This document shows, in pieces, positions 51,653 to 62,343 of a stretch of DNA of 64,000 nt (within the stretch, counting starts at the first letter, position 1; the number at the start of each line of letters is the position of its first letter). The notes beneath the pieces were generated by a model. The model was not told where the DNA came from and searched no databases. It saw only the letters and a program-made list of their open reading frames with translations. Made by a program: the position numbers and the translations under genes. The DNA comes from Klebsiella pneumoniae (lineage in GTDB: Bacteria > Myxococcota_A > UBA796 > SXON01). Location of the stretch: NCBI GenBank assembly GCA_945862325.1, contig CAMAXZ010000010.1, positions 53,487 to 117,486 on the forward strand, written 5' to 3'.

Positions 51653-52596
51653 CCGCCGCGCGTGGATACTCGATGTTGGTGGACCGCGCGCCCCGTCACC
51701 TCGTCGACGTCGGATCGATGCCCCTCGCGATGCTCGCGGACCTTCGGGCGATCGTCGCGGCCGAGGCGAGGGGCTCCCGCCGCGCCGCCGGGCTCTCGGC
51801 GCCAGTCGCGCTCCTCTGCGCGTCACGCGCGCCGTACGTGCGCGCCCAGGTGGCGGCCGCGGCGGCCTCCTGGGGCCGGTCCCTCGAGGTCTTCGGACCC
51901 GACGACGTCGCGCTCCTGGGCGAGCCGTCCCACGCCGCAGCGCGCTTGTCCGCGGGTTTCGCGGCGTTCGTGCTCGTCGGAATGGAGTCCGCCACCATCG
52001 CCGAGTGGGCTGCCGCGGCGTCGGTGCCGGTCGTCGATGGTGGGGGAGCGGACGGCGATCCCGCGGGTGCCCTCGCGGACCTGTTCCTGATCGAACGCGC
52101 GGCCGGGTCGCTGGTTGGGCGGCGGCTCGCCTGGATCGGTGATTCGAGCGGACTTTTGGCGGACCTGCTCGCGGTTGGCGGCGCGTTCGGGCTCAACGTC
52201 GGCATCGCGCACCCGCGCGGCTTCGCGCCGCCCGCCGAGCTGCTGACGCGTGGGCGGGACCGCGCGGCCATGACCGGCGCCGCGGTTCACGCGGGGCCGG
52301 AGCTCGAGGAGGCGTTGGTCGACGCCGACGCCGTTCACGTCGAGCCCTTTCCGCCGCTCGGCGGCGGTGTGGACGACCGATTCCGGCCGTACGCGCTCCA
52401 CCGGCACCTGCTCCGGGGGGCGCGTCCGCACGTGATCGTGCTGCACCCGGCGCCGGAGCGTCGCGGCGCGGAGCTCTCCCAGGGGCTCGCCGAAGAGTTC
52501 GCGCCCGTGTTCGTCGCGCAACATCGTGCCCGGATCGCGGCGTTCGCGGCGCTGCTGGGCGTCGCGACGGGCGAGATGGCGCTCCTTTCGTGGTAA
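51649..52596 (+). CDS. Degenerate aspartate/ornithine carbamoyltransferase
   Basis: A 315-residue protein that lines up with E. coli ornithine carbamoyltransferase over most of its length without gaps around the key sites. The carbamoyl phosphate motif STRTR is replaced by APYVR (in CASRAPYVRAQ); HPTQ is DPAG (in GGADGDPAGALADLF); the HCLP loop is LHPAP. The Rossmann strand and glycine turn (RRLAWIGDSSGLLADLL) and the C-terminal Q-x-x-R helix are kept. Carbamoyl transfer is not expected. GTG 51649 overlaps the upstream stop (GTGA); ATG 51673 or GTG 51679 are alternatives. Likely regulatory, or active on something else. Confidence 0.75.
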   Translation: MTAARGYSMLVDRAPRHLVDVGSMPLAMLADLRAIVAAEARGSRRAAGLSAPVALLCASRAPYVRAQVAAAAASWGRSLEVFGPDDVALLGEPSHAAARLSAGFAAFVLVGMESATIAEWAAAASVPVVDGGGADGDPAGALADLFLIERAAGSLVGRRLAWIGDSSGLLADLLAVGGAFGLNVGIAHPRGFAPPAELLTRGRDRAAMTGAAVHAGPELEEALVDADAVHVEPFPPLGGGVDDRFRPYALHRHLLRGARPHVIVLHPAPERRGAELSQGLAEEFAPVFVAQHRARIAAFAALLGVATGEMALLSW

Positions 52597-52606
52597 GGTG
52601 AGCAGC

Positions 52607-53548
52607 ATGGGTCCTTCCTCCGTACGAATCTACGAGGTGTCCCCGCGAGACGGGCTTCAGAACGAGGCCACCGTGGTCACGACCGCCACGAAGGCGGAGC
52701 TCATCGGCCGGCTCGTCGCCGCCGGCGTGAGCGACATCGAGGTGACGAGCTTCGTCCGCCCCCGGTGGATCCCGCAGCTCGCCGACGCCCACGAGCTGGT
52801 GGCGTCGTTGCCGCGCCCGTTCGGCGCCGAGTATTGGGGGTTGGTCCCGAACCGCGTCGGCGTCGAGCGCGCGCTCGAGTCCGGCCTGCGCAACGTGGCC
52901 ACCTTCATGTCGGTCAGCGAGACCCACAACAAGAAGAACGTCAATCGCACCGTGCGGGAGTCTCTGGCGGGCCTCGAGGAGGTCATCGGCGTCGCCCGCG
53001 ACGAAGGCCTGCGTACCCGCAGCTACGTCAGCACGGTGTTCGGGTGCCCCTACGAAGGGTGGGTGGCGCCCGAGGCGACGCGCGCCGTGGTCCGCGCGCT
53101 CGTGGCCTCCGGCACCGACGAGATCGTGCTCGGCGACACGACCGGCCTCGGCACCCCCACGATGGTTGAAGAGGTCATCGAGATGCTCGTCGCGGACGGC
53201 CTGTCGATCGGCCGCATCTCCGTCCACTTCCACGACACGCGAGGCACCGCGCTCGCCAACTCCCTCACGGCGTGGCGCCTCGGCGTCCGAACGTTCGACG
53301 CGTCCGTCGCGGGGATCGGCGGCTGTCCGTACGCGCCGGGCGCCGCGGGGAACCTCGCAACGGAAGACCTCGTCTACATGTTCGAGGGCATGGGCGTCGA
53401 CACGGGCATCGACCTCGACCTCCTCGCCGACGCCGGGGCCTACGCCGCCGAGTCGCTCGGCAGGGTCCTCCCGGGTCGCTACCATCAGGCGTGGCTCGGC
53501 GAGCGTCAGCGCGCGGTCTCGCGGGCGTTGGCTGCCACAGGAGCCTGA
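52607..53548 (+). CDS. mvaB: Hydroxymethylglutaryl-CoA lyase
   Basis: A 313-residue TIM-barrel lyase that cleaves HMG-CoA to acetyl-CoA and acetoacetate, the last step of leucine breakdown. EVSPRDGLQNEATVVTTATK at the start carries the metal Asp and catalytic Arg; VTSFVRPRWIPQLAD, DTTGLGTPTMV, VHFHDTRGTAL with the two metal His, and the signature GIGGCPYAPGAAGNLATED with the catalytic Cys are intact. AAGGTGAG precedes the ATG with good spacing. No other leucine-pathway gene is in the window. The stop overlaps the FHA gene start by one base. Confidence 0.92.
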   Translation: MGPSSVRIYEVSPRDGLQNEATVVTTATKAELIGRLVAAGVSDIEVTSFVRPRWIPQLADAHELVASLPRPFGAEYWGLVPNRVGVERALESGLRNVATFMSVSETHNKKNVNRTVRESLAGLEEVIGVARDEGLRTRSYVSTVFGCPYEGWVAPEATRAVVRALVASGTDEIVLGDTTGLGTPTMVEEVIEMLVADGLSIGRISVHFHDTRGTALANSLTAWRLGVRTFDASVAGIGGCPYAPGAAGNLATEDLVYMFEGMGVDTGIDLDLLADAGAYAAESLGRVLPGRYHQAWLGERQRAVSRALAATGA

Positions 53549-54288
53549 TGGCGCGCGCATTTCTCAAGATCGTCGCGGGCGCCCGCGCCGGCCTCAACGT
53601 CCCGCTCCCGGCCCGCGAGCCGCTGGTCATCGGCCGTAAAGACGGGGACCTCCTGCTCGACGACGCGCTCGTCAGCGGACGCCACTGCCAGATCCTCCCG
53701 CGCGGCGCCGATTGGGTGATCCAGGATCTGGGCTCGACCAACGGGACGATGGTCGATGGTCGACTGATCCGCGAGGTGACGCTCAAGGCCGGCAACGAGA
53801 TCGCCGTCGGAGGCACGCGCCTCCTGCTGTTCACCGCCGCGGAGGTGGAGGAGCCCGCGCCGGAGTCCGGCGGCGGCGGCGGCACCGAGCTCGCCTGGCT
53901 GCTCGACGAAGAGCTCGTGGAGCTCGCGGGCCCCGGCGAACGCACGCGCACGAACGCCGACGTGATCGGCCAGGAGCTTCGACTCCCGCCGGGGTTGAAC
54001 GCCGTCCTCGAGGTGCTGGCCGGCCAGGACACCGGCAAGGTGTTCCGGCTCACCCGCGGAAACGTGAACATCGGGCGGCGCACCGGTGAGGTGCCGTTGT
54101 CCGACGGCGAAGTGTCGCGCCGTCACACCGTGATCGAGGTGTTCGGCCGCGACATGGTGTTCCTGCGCGATCTGGGCAGCACCAACGGCACCTACCACAA
54201 CGGCCGGCGTTGCTCCGTCGCCCGACTTCGGGCCGGCGACACGATCGGGGTCGGTAAGACCGTGCTCAAGCTCCAGCTCGCGCACTGA
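53548..54288 (+). CDS. Protein with two FHA domains
   Basis: A 246-residue cytoplasmic adaptor. FHA1 at about 20-90 (LVIGRKDGDLLLDDALVSGRHC, LGSTNGTMVDG) and FHA2 at about 165-240 (VNIGRRTGEVPLSDGEVSRRHT, LGSTNGTYHNGR); both keep the Gly-Arg, Ser-x-x-His and Asn residues that bind phospho-Thr. A Gly-rich linker and an acidic helical middle join them. It probably gathers proteins phosphorylated by the kinase encoded four genes upstream. ATG overlaps the HMG-CoA lyase stop (TGATG). Convergent with the HEAT gene, 6 bp gap. Confidence 0.9.
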   Translation: MARAFLKIVAGARAGLNVPLPAREPLVIGRKDGDLLLDDALVSGRHCQILPRGADWVIQDLGSTNGTMVDGRLIREVTLKAGNEIAVGGTRLLLFTAAEVEEPAPESGGGGGTELAWLLDEELVELAGPGERTRTNADVIGQELRLPPGLNAVLEVLAGQDTGKVFRLTRGNVNIGRRTGEVPLSDGEVSRRHTVIEVFGRDMVFLRDLGSTNGTYHNGRRCSVARLRAGDTIGVGKTVLKLQLAH

Positions 54289-54294
54289 CCGGGC

Positions 54295-54987
54295 TCAGCG
54301 GCCGCGCGACCCCGCCCACCGGCGCCATGCTTCGAGCTGTTCCGGGCGGCTTCGGCCTTCCCGGTAGTCGAACCCGGCGATTCGCTCCAGACCCCCGACC
54401 GCCGCGTCGACGACCGCGACGTCGGTGTCTGCCAGCGCCCGTCCGAGGGCGCGGGCCGCGTCGTCGCCGCCGATCGACGCGATCGCCTCGACATAGGTCC
54501 GGCGGATCCACAGCGAAGTTCCGTTCTGACGCGCGTCGTCGGCCGCGAGCGCGCGCTCGAGGTCCGCGATGCTGGCGGGATCGCCGAGGCGGCCGAGCGC
54601 CTCCGCCGCGGCGGCGCGCACGAGCAGCGCCTTGTCCTCGAGGCGCCCGCCGACGCGGCCTACCAGCGTGCGGTCCGCGCGGTCGGCCATCGCGCCCAAG
54701 ACCGCGATCCGGACGACGGCGGTTGGGGAGCCGAGGAGCTCGACGAGGGCGTCGCGGGCGGCCATCTCCTTCATGAGGCCGAGCGAGCGGACCGCCACCC
54801 AGCGGGCCGTCGGGCTCGTGTTCGGATCGCGGATCACCTTCATCATCGGCTCGACCGACCCGCTGGCCGCCACACGGTCGAACGCGGCGCGCCGAAGGTC
54901 GGTCGGGAGGTCCCCGTCAGCGGCGGTCGCCAGGTCCTCATGGACGCCGGCGTTGAGCGAGGCGACGAGGAACAGCGAGAGGAGCAT
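54295..54987 (-). CDS. Exported HEAT-repeat protein
   Basis: A 230-residue protein with signal MLLSLFLVASLNAG and four to five HEAT/PBS-lyase-type repeats: PTARWVAVRSLGLMKEMAARDALVELL, AVVRIAVLGAMADRADRTLV, LLVRAAAAEALGRLGDPASI, and VAVVDAAVGGLERIAGFDY (each given in part). A scaffold in the periplasm is likely. It is the third gene of a leftward run behind a lipoprotein and an outer-membrane barrel; its ATG overlaps the barrel stop by one base, so it may serve that barrel. Confidence 0.8.
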   Translation of the reverse strand: MLLSLFLVASLNAGVHEDLATAADGDLPTDLRRAAFDRVAASGSVEPMMKVIRDPNTSPTARWVAVRSLGLMKEMAARDALVELLGSPTAVVRIAVLGAMADRADRTLVGRVGGRLEDKALLVRAAAAEALGRLGDPASIADLERALAADDARQNGTSLWIRRTYVEAIASIGGDDAARALGRALADTDVAVVDAAVGGLERIAGFDYREGRSRPEQLEAWRRWAGSRGR

Positions 54988-56585
54988 CAGAACTCGTACG
55001 CGATGCGCGTCTGGAGCGTGAAGTAGTCGCCGTACTCGTTCCCGTCGTCGTCGACGTCGGTCGCGAGCCCCGCCGCCGCGAGGGGCAGGCGGTCGGTGGC
55101 GCGAGCATACCCGCTCTCGAGCGAGAACAACATGTGCTCGTGAAACCGCACCTTCACCGCCAGGTCGGCTTCCCAGCCGAGGATGGGCGACTCGGCGAGG
55201 GCCTGCGCGCAGTCGTCGTCCTCGTCGCACAAGATGTTCGTGCCATCGGGGCGGTCGGGCCAGGCCACGAGGAAGGCCCCGATGATGTCCCACCCCTTGG
55301 ACGGACGGAAGGTCGCGTTGGGGAAGAGGTAGCGGCTGTTGTAGACGCCGCCGTTGCTCCAGAGGCCGCGTGCCGAGTCGCCCCACGTCGCCGCGGTGGT
55401 GCGCGCGAGGATCTCGTCGTAGAGCACGAGCCCCACGTTGTAGTCGGCGTGGGCCGGTCGGCCGGTGAAGACGGCGTCGGTGGCGTCGGCGTCGCCCGAC
55501 GCGTAGCCGTGCTCGATCACCGCGGACCAGGTCTCGCGCTCGTACCCCGCTCGGACGGCGTAGCTCCAGATGTCCGCGGTCTTGAGGAAGGGGTCGTCCG
55601 GGGCGTCGCTGTTTTCGAGGGTGATCGCCCGCGTCTCGCCGCCGATGTGGACGACCTCGCCCTCGACGTACACCCCGGCGATGCGCACCTTGACGTGCCC
55701 GTCGACGATCCACACGTTGCTGTCGGTCTCGCCCTGCAGGCGATTCACCACGTACATCCCGCCGACCACATCGCCGACCTGCGACCCGAGCTGGATGTCT
55801 TCGCCGCGGTAGGCCACGACGTAGAGCATCTCCCACACGTCGTCTTCGGCGTCCGCCCACCACGAACTCGTGCGCTCGTCGGATGTCCGCTCCTCGGTCA
55901 CGCCGTGCGATTCACGGGGTTCGCAGCCGTCATCCTCGTCCTCGACGTCGCAGGAGTAGCCGTAGTACTGCACCAGCGGGTCTTCGACGAGGCGATCGAC
56001 CGCCACCGCGAGGATGAGGGGGACCTCCTTCGGCTTTCCGGCGATCGTGGTGACGAGGTCGATCGGGCGCGTCGCGAACAGGATGCGATCGGTGGTGCTC
56101 CCGCCTTCGTTCTCGCCGAACGGGTCGTCGAAGCCGTCTCCGCCGTTGGCGAGCAGGCCCATCCCCCAGTCGTTGCCCTGGCGCCCGACCCGCATCAGCC
56201 CGATGGGCACCCGAAACTCGGTGAATGCGCGCTTCACCCGGATCGGCGGCACTTCCTGCCCGTTCGCGTCGGCCGACGAGGGCTCCGACGCGAACAACGC
56301 CGTGCTGGCCAGGCTCGCGTTGTCGCCCACGACGACGCCGTCGAGGGCGTCCATCTGGACGACGAACTTCGCGAGGCCCTTGTAGTCGACCTCCGGCTGG
56401 AGACGGAGCCGTTGTCGCATGAGCGCCGGCGTTCCCTCGAGGTCGGCGTACAAGCTGGGGTACATCGCCCCGCGTACACGGTAGTAGCCCTCGAGCTTCA
56501 GGGCCCAGTCGTCCTCGGCCGCCATGGCGTGCGGCGCAAACAGCGCCACGATCGAAGCGAACAACGGCAGACCTACCCGTCGCAC
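54987..56585 (-). CDS. Outer-membrane beta-barrel protein
   Basis: A 532-residue protein. GTG at 56585 is chosen because it gives a full signal peptide (MRRVGLPLFASIVALFAPHAMA, cut before AEDD); it overlaps the upstream lipoprotein by 13 bp. The mature protein has alternating strands and aromatic girdles (ALKLEGYYRVRGAMYPSLY, RQRLRLQPEVDY, GLMRVGRQGNDWGMGLL) and ends in TRIAYEF with the C-terminal Phe needed for BamA-assisted insertion. The RVGRQ..WGMGLL stretch resembles TIGR04551-type myxobacterial barrels. Acidic loops (CDVEDEDDGCE, DVDDDGNEYGD) may bind cations. Confidence 0.82.
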   Translation of the reverse strand: MRRVGLPLFASIVALFAPHAMAAEDDWALKLEGYYRVRGAMYPSLYADLEGTPALMRQRLRLQPEVDYKGLAKFVVQMDALDGVVVGDNASLASTALFASEPSSADANGQEVPPIRVKRAFTEFRVPIGLMRVGRQGNDWGMGLLANGGDGFDDPFGENEGGSTTDRILFATRPIDLVTTIAGKPKEVPLILAVAVDRLVEDPLVQYYGYSCDVEDEDDGCEPRESHGVTEERTSDERTSSWWADAEDDVWEMLYVVAYRGEDIQLGSQVGDVVGGMYVVNRLQGETDSNVWIVDGHVKVRIAGVYVEGEVVHIGGETRAITLENSDAPDDPFLKTADIWSYAVRAGYERETWSAVIEHGYASGDADATDAVFTGRPAHADYNVGLVLYDEILARTTAATWGDSARGLWSNGGVYNSRYLFPNATFRPSKGWDIIGAFLVAWPDRPDGTNILCDEDDDCAQALAESPILGWEADLAVKVRFHEHMLFSLESGYARATDRLPLAAAGLATDVDDDGNEYGDYFTLQTRIAYEF

Positions 56586-57490
56586 GGGGTGGTGCAGGAG
56601 GGGGGGAAGTACACCCCGTCGGCGTCGCCCGTGTAGATGTTCGAGATGTTCACGACACCGGCGATGGACGTCACGACGGTGGAGCCGAGCTCGACGTGCG
56701 CCGCGCCGTCCCACCCCCACATCTCGATGGTCCAGGTTCCGGGCGCGAGGTCCATGACGACCCACAGCCCGTTCACCTCCGTGTCCGGCACTTCGTCGCG
56801 CGTCGTCGGGAGGTCGTCTTCGCCCTCGCTGAAGAAGTAGACGTCGCCCGTCGAAGGAACGTTCCCGGCGCCGTCGTGCACGAAGACCTGCACGTTCTCG
56901 AGCGGCTGGCCGTCGCAGCCGTACGCGGTGCCGGCGACGATGCCCGTGGAGTCCTCCGCCCAACGAACACCGATCAAGCCGGGGATCAAACGCGCGGTGG
57001 CGTCGGAGACCGAGTTGAAGCTGCCGGTGCCGCGGCCGTCGGCCTCACCCGGGTACACCTGGTGCACTTCGTACGTGTCTTTGGTTCGGTCCTCTTCCGG
57101 CGGCGTGAACGTGGCGTACGCGAACGCCGAACAGGCCGTGACGTCGATCTCGAACGCGCCGTCGCCGTCGGCCTGCACGATCTCCGGGGTGCCGTCGATG
57201 TCGTCGTCCAACCAGATCTGGACGGTGGGGTCCTCCACCGGCTCGTCCTCCTGGAAGTCGAGCACCACGCCGTCGATGGTCAGCGGGACCTGGCAGGTCG
57301 GGTCGGGGGGCGTGTCGACGAGGGTGCCGGAGAAGCACGTCGTGTCGCCCGCCCATGTCGCCTGAACGTCCACGAAGTCGGCGAACGAACGCCCCGACGC
57401 GGTGTCCGCGGAGTCCTTGCCCGCGTCGCCGTCGTCAGGGCCGCACGCCACCAGCGTCACGATGAAGAAGAGTGCCAGGTCCGCGCGCAT
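56573..57490 (-). CDS. Lipoprotein with carboxypeptidase-regulatory-like repeats
   Basis: A 305-residue lipoprotein (MRADLALFFIVTLVA before Cys, then GPDDGDAGKDSADT). Two or three beta-sandwich units follow: VPLTIDGVVLDFQEDEPVEDP, IVAGTAYGCDGQPLENVQVFVHDG and WVVMDLAPGTWTIEMWGWDG. The pattern G-x-A/V...G-x-P-x-x-x-V with a later D-L-x-P-G-x-W is that of CarboxypepD_reg domains. GGAG lies 5 nt before the ATG. First gene of the lipoprotein-barrel-HEAT run. Confidence 0.8.
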   Translation of the reverse strand: MRADLALFFIVTLVACGPDDGDAGKDSADTASGRSFADFVDVQATWAGDTTCFSGTLVDTPPDPTCQVPLTIDGVVLDFQEDEPVEDPTVQIWLDDDIDGTPEIVQADGDGAFEIDVTACSAFAYATFTPPEEDRTKDTYEVHQVYPGEADGRGTGSFNSVSDATARLIPGLIGVRWAEDSTGIVAGTAYGCDGQPLENVQVFVHDGAGNVPSTGDVYFFSEGEDDLPTTRDEVPDTEVNGLWVVMDLAPGTWTIEMWGWDGAAHVELGSTVVTSIAGVVNISNIYTGDADGVYFPPSCTTPCDG

Positions 57491-57510
57491 GCCAGCTCCA
57501 GGGCGCTCTC

Positions 57511-57539
57511 TGTTACAGGAGCACGGCGAGCCTTGTCAA
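57511..57539 (-). promoter_or_regulatory. Promoter of the lipoprotein-barrel-HEAT operon
   Basis: On the minus strand TTGACA (57539-57534), 17 bp spacer, GTAACA (57516-57511), with a leader of about 15-20 nt carrying GGAG. It lies directly after the dnaJ stop. Confidence 0.55.
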
Positions 57540-57544
57540 GCGCG

Positions 57545-58654
57545 CTACAGCACGAGGTTGGAGCGGACATCGGCCTCGCCGCGCAGGGCGTCGAGTCGTT
57601 GCGCGGCCTCGACCGCCTCGGGCGACGACACGCTGGGGAGCACCGGACGGAGCACGAGGTAGAGGTCTCCCGGTTGCGGGCCTTGCACGCCGCGACCTTG
57701 CACGCGGAGGCGCGCGCCGTTCGCCGCTCCCTGCGGTACTTTGACCCGAACCCGGCCGTTGGGCGTCGGAACCTCCACCGTCCCGCCCCCGATGGCCTCC
57801 GCCAGGGTGAGCGGCAGGTCGAGCTCGAGGTCGCGCCCGTGGCGCCGCAGGAACGGGTGCGGCGCCACTTGGATCGCGAGGAGGAGGTCGCCGGCCGGCC
57901 CGCCGCGGTGCCCCGCGCCGCCTTGCGCGCGCAATCGGAGGGTCTGGCCGGTGTCCACGCCCGCGGGAATCTTGACGTTGATCAGAGACGGTTCGCGTGT
58001 CCGGCCGGTGCCGCCGCACACGCCGCACTCCTCCGCGAGGACGTGGCCGGCGCCGCCACAGTCCGCGCACTGCACCATGGCGGTCAGCCCGAACTGCCTC
58101 ACGGCGCGGCGGCCAGCGCCGTTGCAGCCCGGGCACGTGCGTCGATCCCGCCCGCCTTCACCTCCGCAGGCGCCGCACACCGCGGGCTTGGCGACGGTGA
58201 CGCCGATCTCGCCCCCGCGGACCGCGACGATGAACGGCACGCCGAGCCGCGCCTCGACATCGGCACCGCGGGTGGTCGTCGCGCGCGCTTCGGGCGACCC
58301 GCGTCCGAACAGGCCCGAGAACAGGTCGTCGAAGCCGAAGCCGGCGCCGCCGAAGCCGCCGGGGTCGACTCCGGGCCCTCCGGCGGGGAATCCCCCGCGG
58401 GCCTTCCAGGCGCGGGCGGCGTTCGCGTCGAAGCCGGCGCGAAGCGACGCCTCGCCGAACTCGTCGTACAACGAGCGCCGTTGCTCGTCCCCCAGGACCT
58501 CGTAGGCGGCGGTCACGGCCTTGAACCGATCCTGCGCCGCCGGGTCCTTGTTGACGTCGGGATGGAGCTCCTTCGCGAGCGTCTTGAAGGCCTTCCGGAT
58601 GGCGGCCGGATCCGCGTCGCGAGGGACGCCGAGCACGGCATACAGATCGTTCAC
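57545..58654 (-). CDS. dnaJ: Chaperone DnaJ
   Basis: A 369-residue type I J-protein that stimulates DnaK. J domain at 1-66 with HPD at 31-33; Gly/Phe-rich stretch to about 125; then four zinc-finger repeats CGACGG, CPGCNG, CADCGG, CGVCGG; and the peptide-binding C-terminal domain (INVKIPAGVDTGQTLRLRAQG, VKVPQGAANGARLRVQGRG). Complete in all parts. GTG at 58654 is preceded by GGAGAGG. On the minus strand TGGACG and TAGCTT with 17 bp spacing upstream could be its promoter. dnaK and grpE are not adjacent. Confidence 0.95.
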   Translation of the reverse strand: MNDLYAVLGVPRDADPAAIRKAFKTLAKELHPDVNKDPAAQDRFKAVTAAYEVLGDEQRRSLYDEFGEASLRAGFDANAARAWKARGGFPAGGPGVDPGGFGGAGFGFDDLFSGLFGRGSPEARATTTRGADVEARLGVPFIVAVRGGEIGVTVAKPAVCGACGGEGGRDRRTCPGCNGAGRRAVRQFGLTAMVQCADCGGAGHVLAEECGVCGGTGRTREPSLINVKIPAGVDTGQTLRLRAQGGAGHRGGPAGDLLLAIQVAPHPFLRRHGRDLELDLPLTLAEAIGGGTVEVPTPNGRVRVKVPQGAANGARLRVQGRGVQGPQPGDLYLVLRPVLPSVSSPEAVEAAQRLDALRGEADVRSNLVL

Positions 58655-58768
58655 GGGCCTCTCCGAGTCGTCGCACAAGCTAGGCGCGCGGACCCGCGCC
58701 GTCCAGGCAGTGCTCCACGGCCCCGTGGGCGTGGTAAGGTGTGGGCCGTCGAACTGCGCGGGGCGTCC

Positions 58769-61479
<2,711 letters not shown>

Positions 61480-61483
<4 letters not shown>

Positions 61484-62343
61484 CGGCCGACGGGTACCCG
61501 CTCCGGCGTGGGGAGATCGCGCGAAGCGCGGCGTGGTTCGTGATCACGCTCGCCAGCACGGTGTTGTTCTCCATGAGCGGCGTTGCCTACGGCGCCACCT
61601 GGTCGGACGCGCTCGCGTTCGGCGGGTCCCTGATGACGATCCTGCTCGCGCACGAGATGGGCCACTTCTGGGTGGCCCGACTCCATGGCTTCGAAGTGGG
61701 GCTGCCCACGTTCCTCCCATTCCCCGTGGGGTTCGGAACGCTCGGCGCCGTGATCGAGCTTCGTCGGCCTCCTCCCACCCGGGTTGGCTTGCTCGAGATG
61801 GGCGCCGCGGGCCCGCTCGCTGGCGCGGTGGTGGCGTTCTCGATCCTCGCCGTGAGCATCGGATGGACGCGGCCGCCTCCGGCGTTCGAGCCGGGGTCGG
61901 AGCTGCTGATCCTCAACGAGCCATGGATCATCCACGCGCTCGCGTGGCTGAGGGGTCTCACCGTCGATCGGTACGCGGAGCTCCATCCGGCCGCGCTCGC
62001 CGCGTGGGTGGGCTGCTTGCTGACGGGGATCAACCTCCTCCCCATCGGGCAGCTCGATGGCGGGCACGTCTTCAACGCATGCCTCCCGCGCCTCGCGCGC
62101 CCCGCGTCGATCGCCGGCGTCGCGGCGCTCGTGCTCGCCGGGACGGTCTGGCCGGGGTGGTGGGTGTGGGCCGCCGCCCTCGTGCTGCTCCGGGGCTGGA
62201 CCCCAGCGCCCGTCCCGGAGGGCGCGTTGTCCCGGCGCGCGCGAGCCGTCGGCGTAGCGACGGCGCTGTTGTTCTGCGTGACGTTCATCCCGGTGCCGAT
62301 GGAGCCGGAGACCGTTCGCGGCGCGATACAGGGCGCCCCATGA
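61480..62343 (+). CDS. Site-2 protease family (M50) membrane metalloprotease
   Basis: A 287-residue intramembrane zinc protease. About six hydrophobic segments. The zinc motif is in ILLAHEMGHFWVARLHG, followed by FLPFPVGFGTLGAVIE, and the second site is NLLPIGQLDGGHV (N-x2-P-x4-DGG), giving the third metal ligand. Both sites are intact. S2P-type enzymes cut membrane-anchored regulators. GTG 61480 overlaps the upstream stop by 4 bp (GTGA), so it is coupled to the M30-like lipoprotein and in turn to the SPOR-like gene. Confidence 0.9.

Noticed and set aside
52594..52599. TAAGGT as a leaderless -10 before HMG-CoA lyase
   Set aside because: The same bases form a good Shine-Dalgarno (AAGGTGAG) at proper spacing, so ribosome binding explains them better; left out of the leaderless list.
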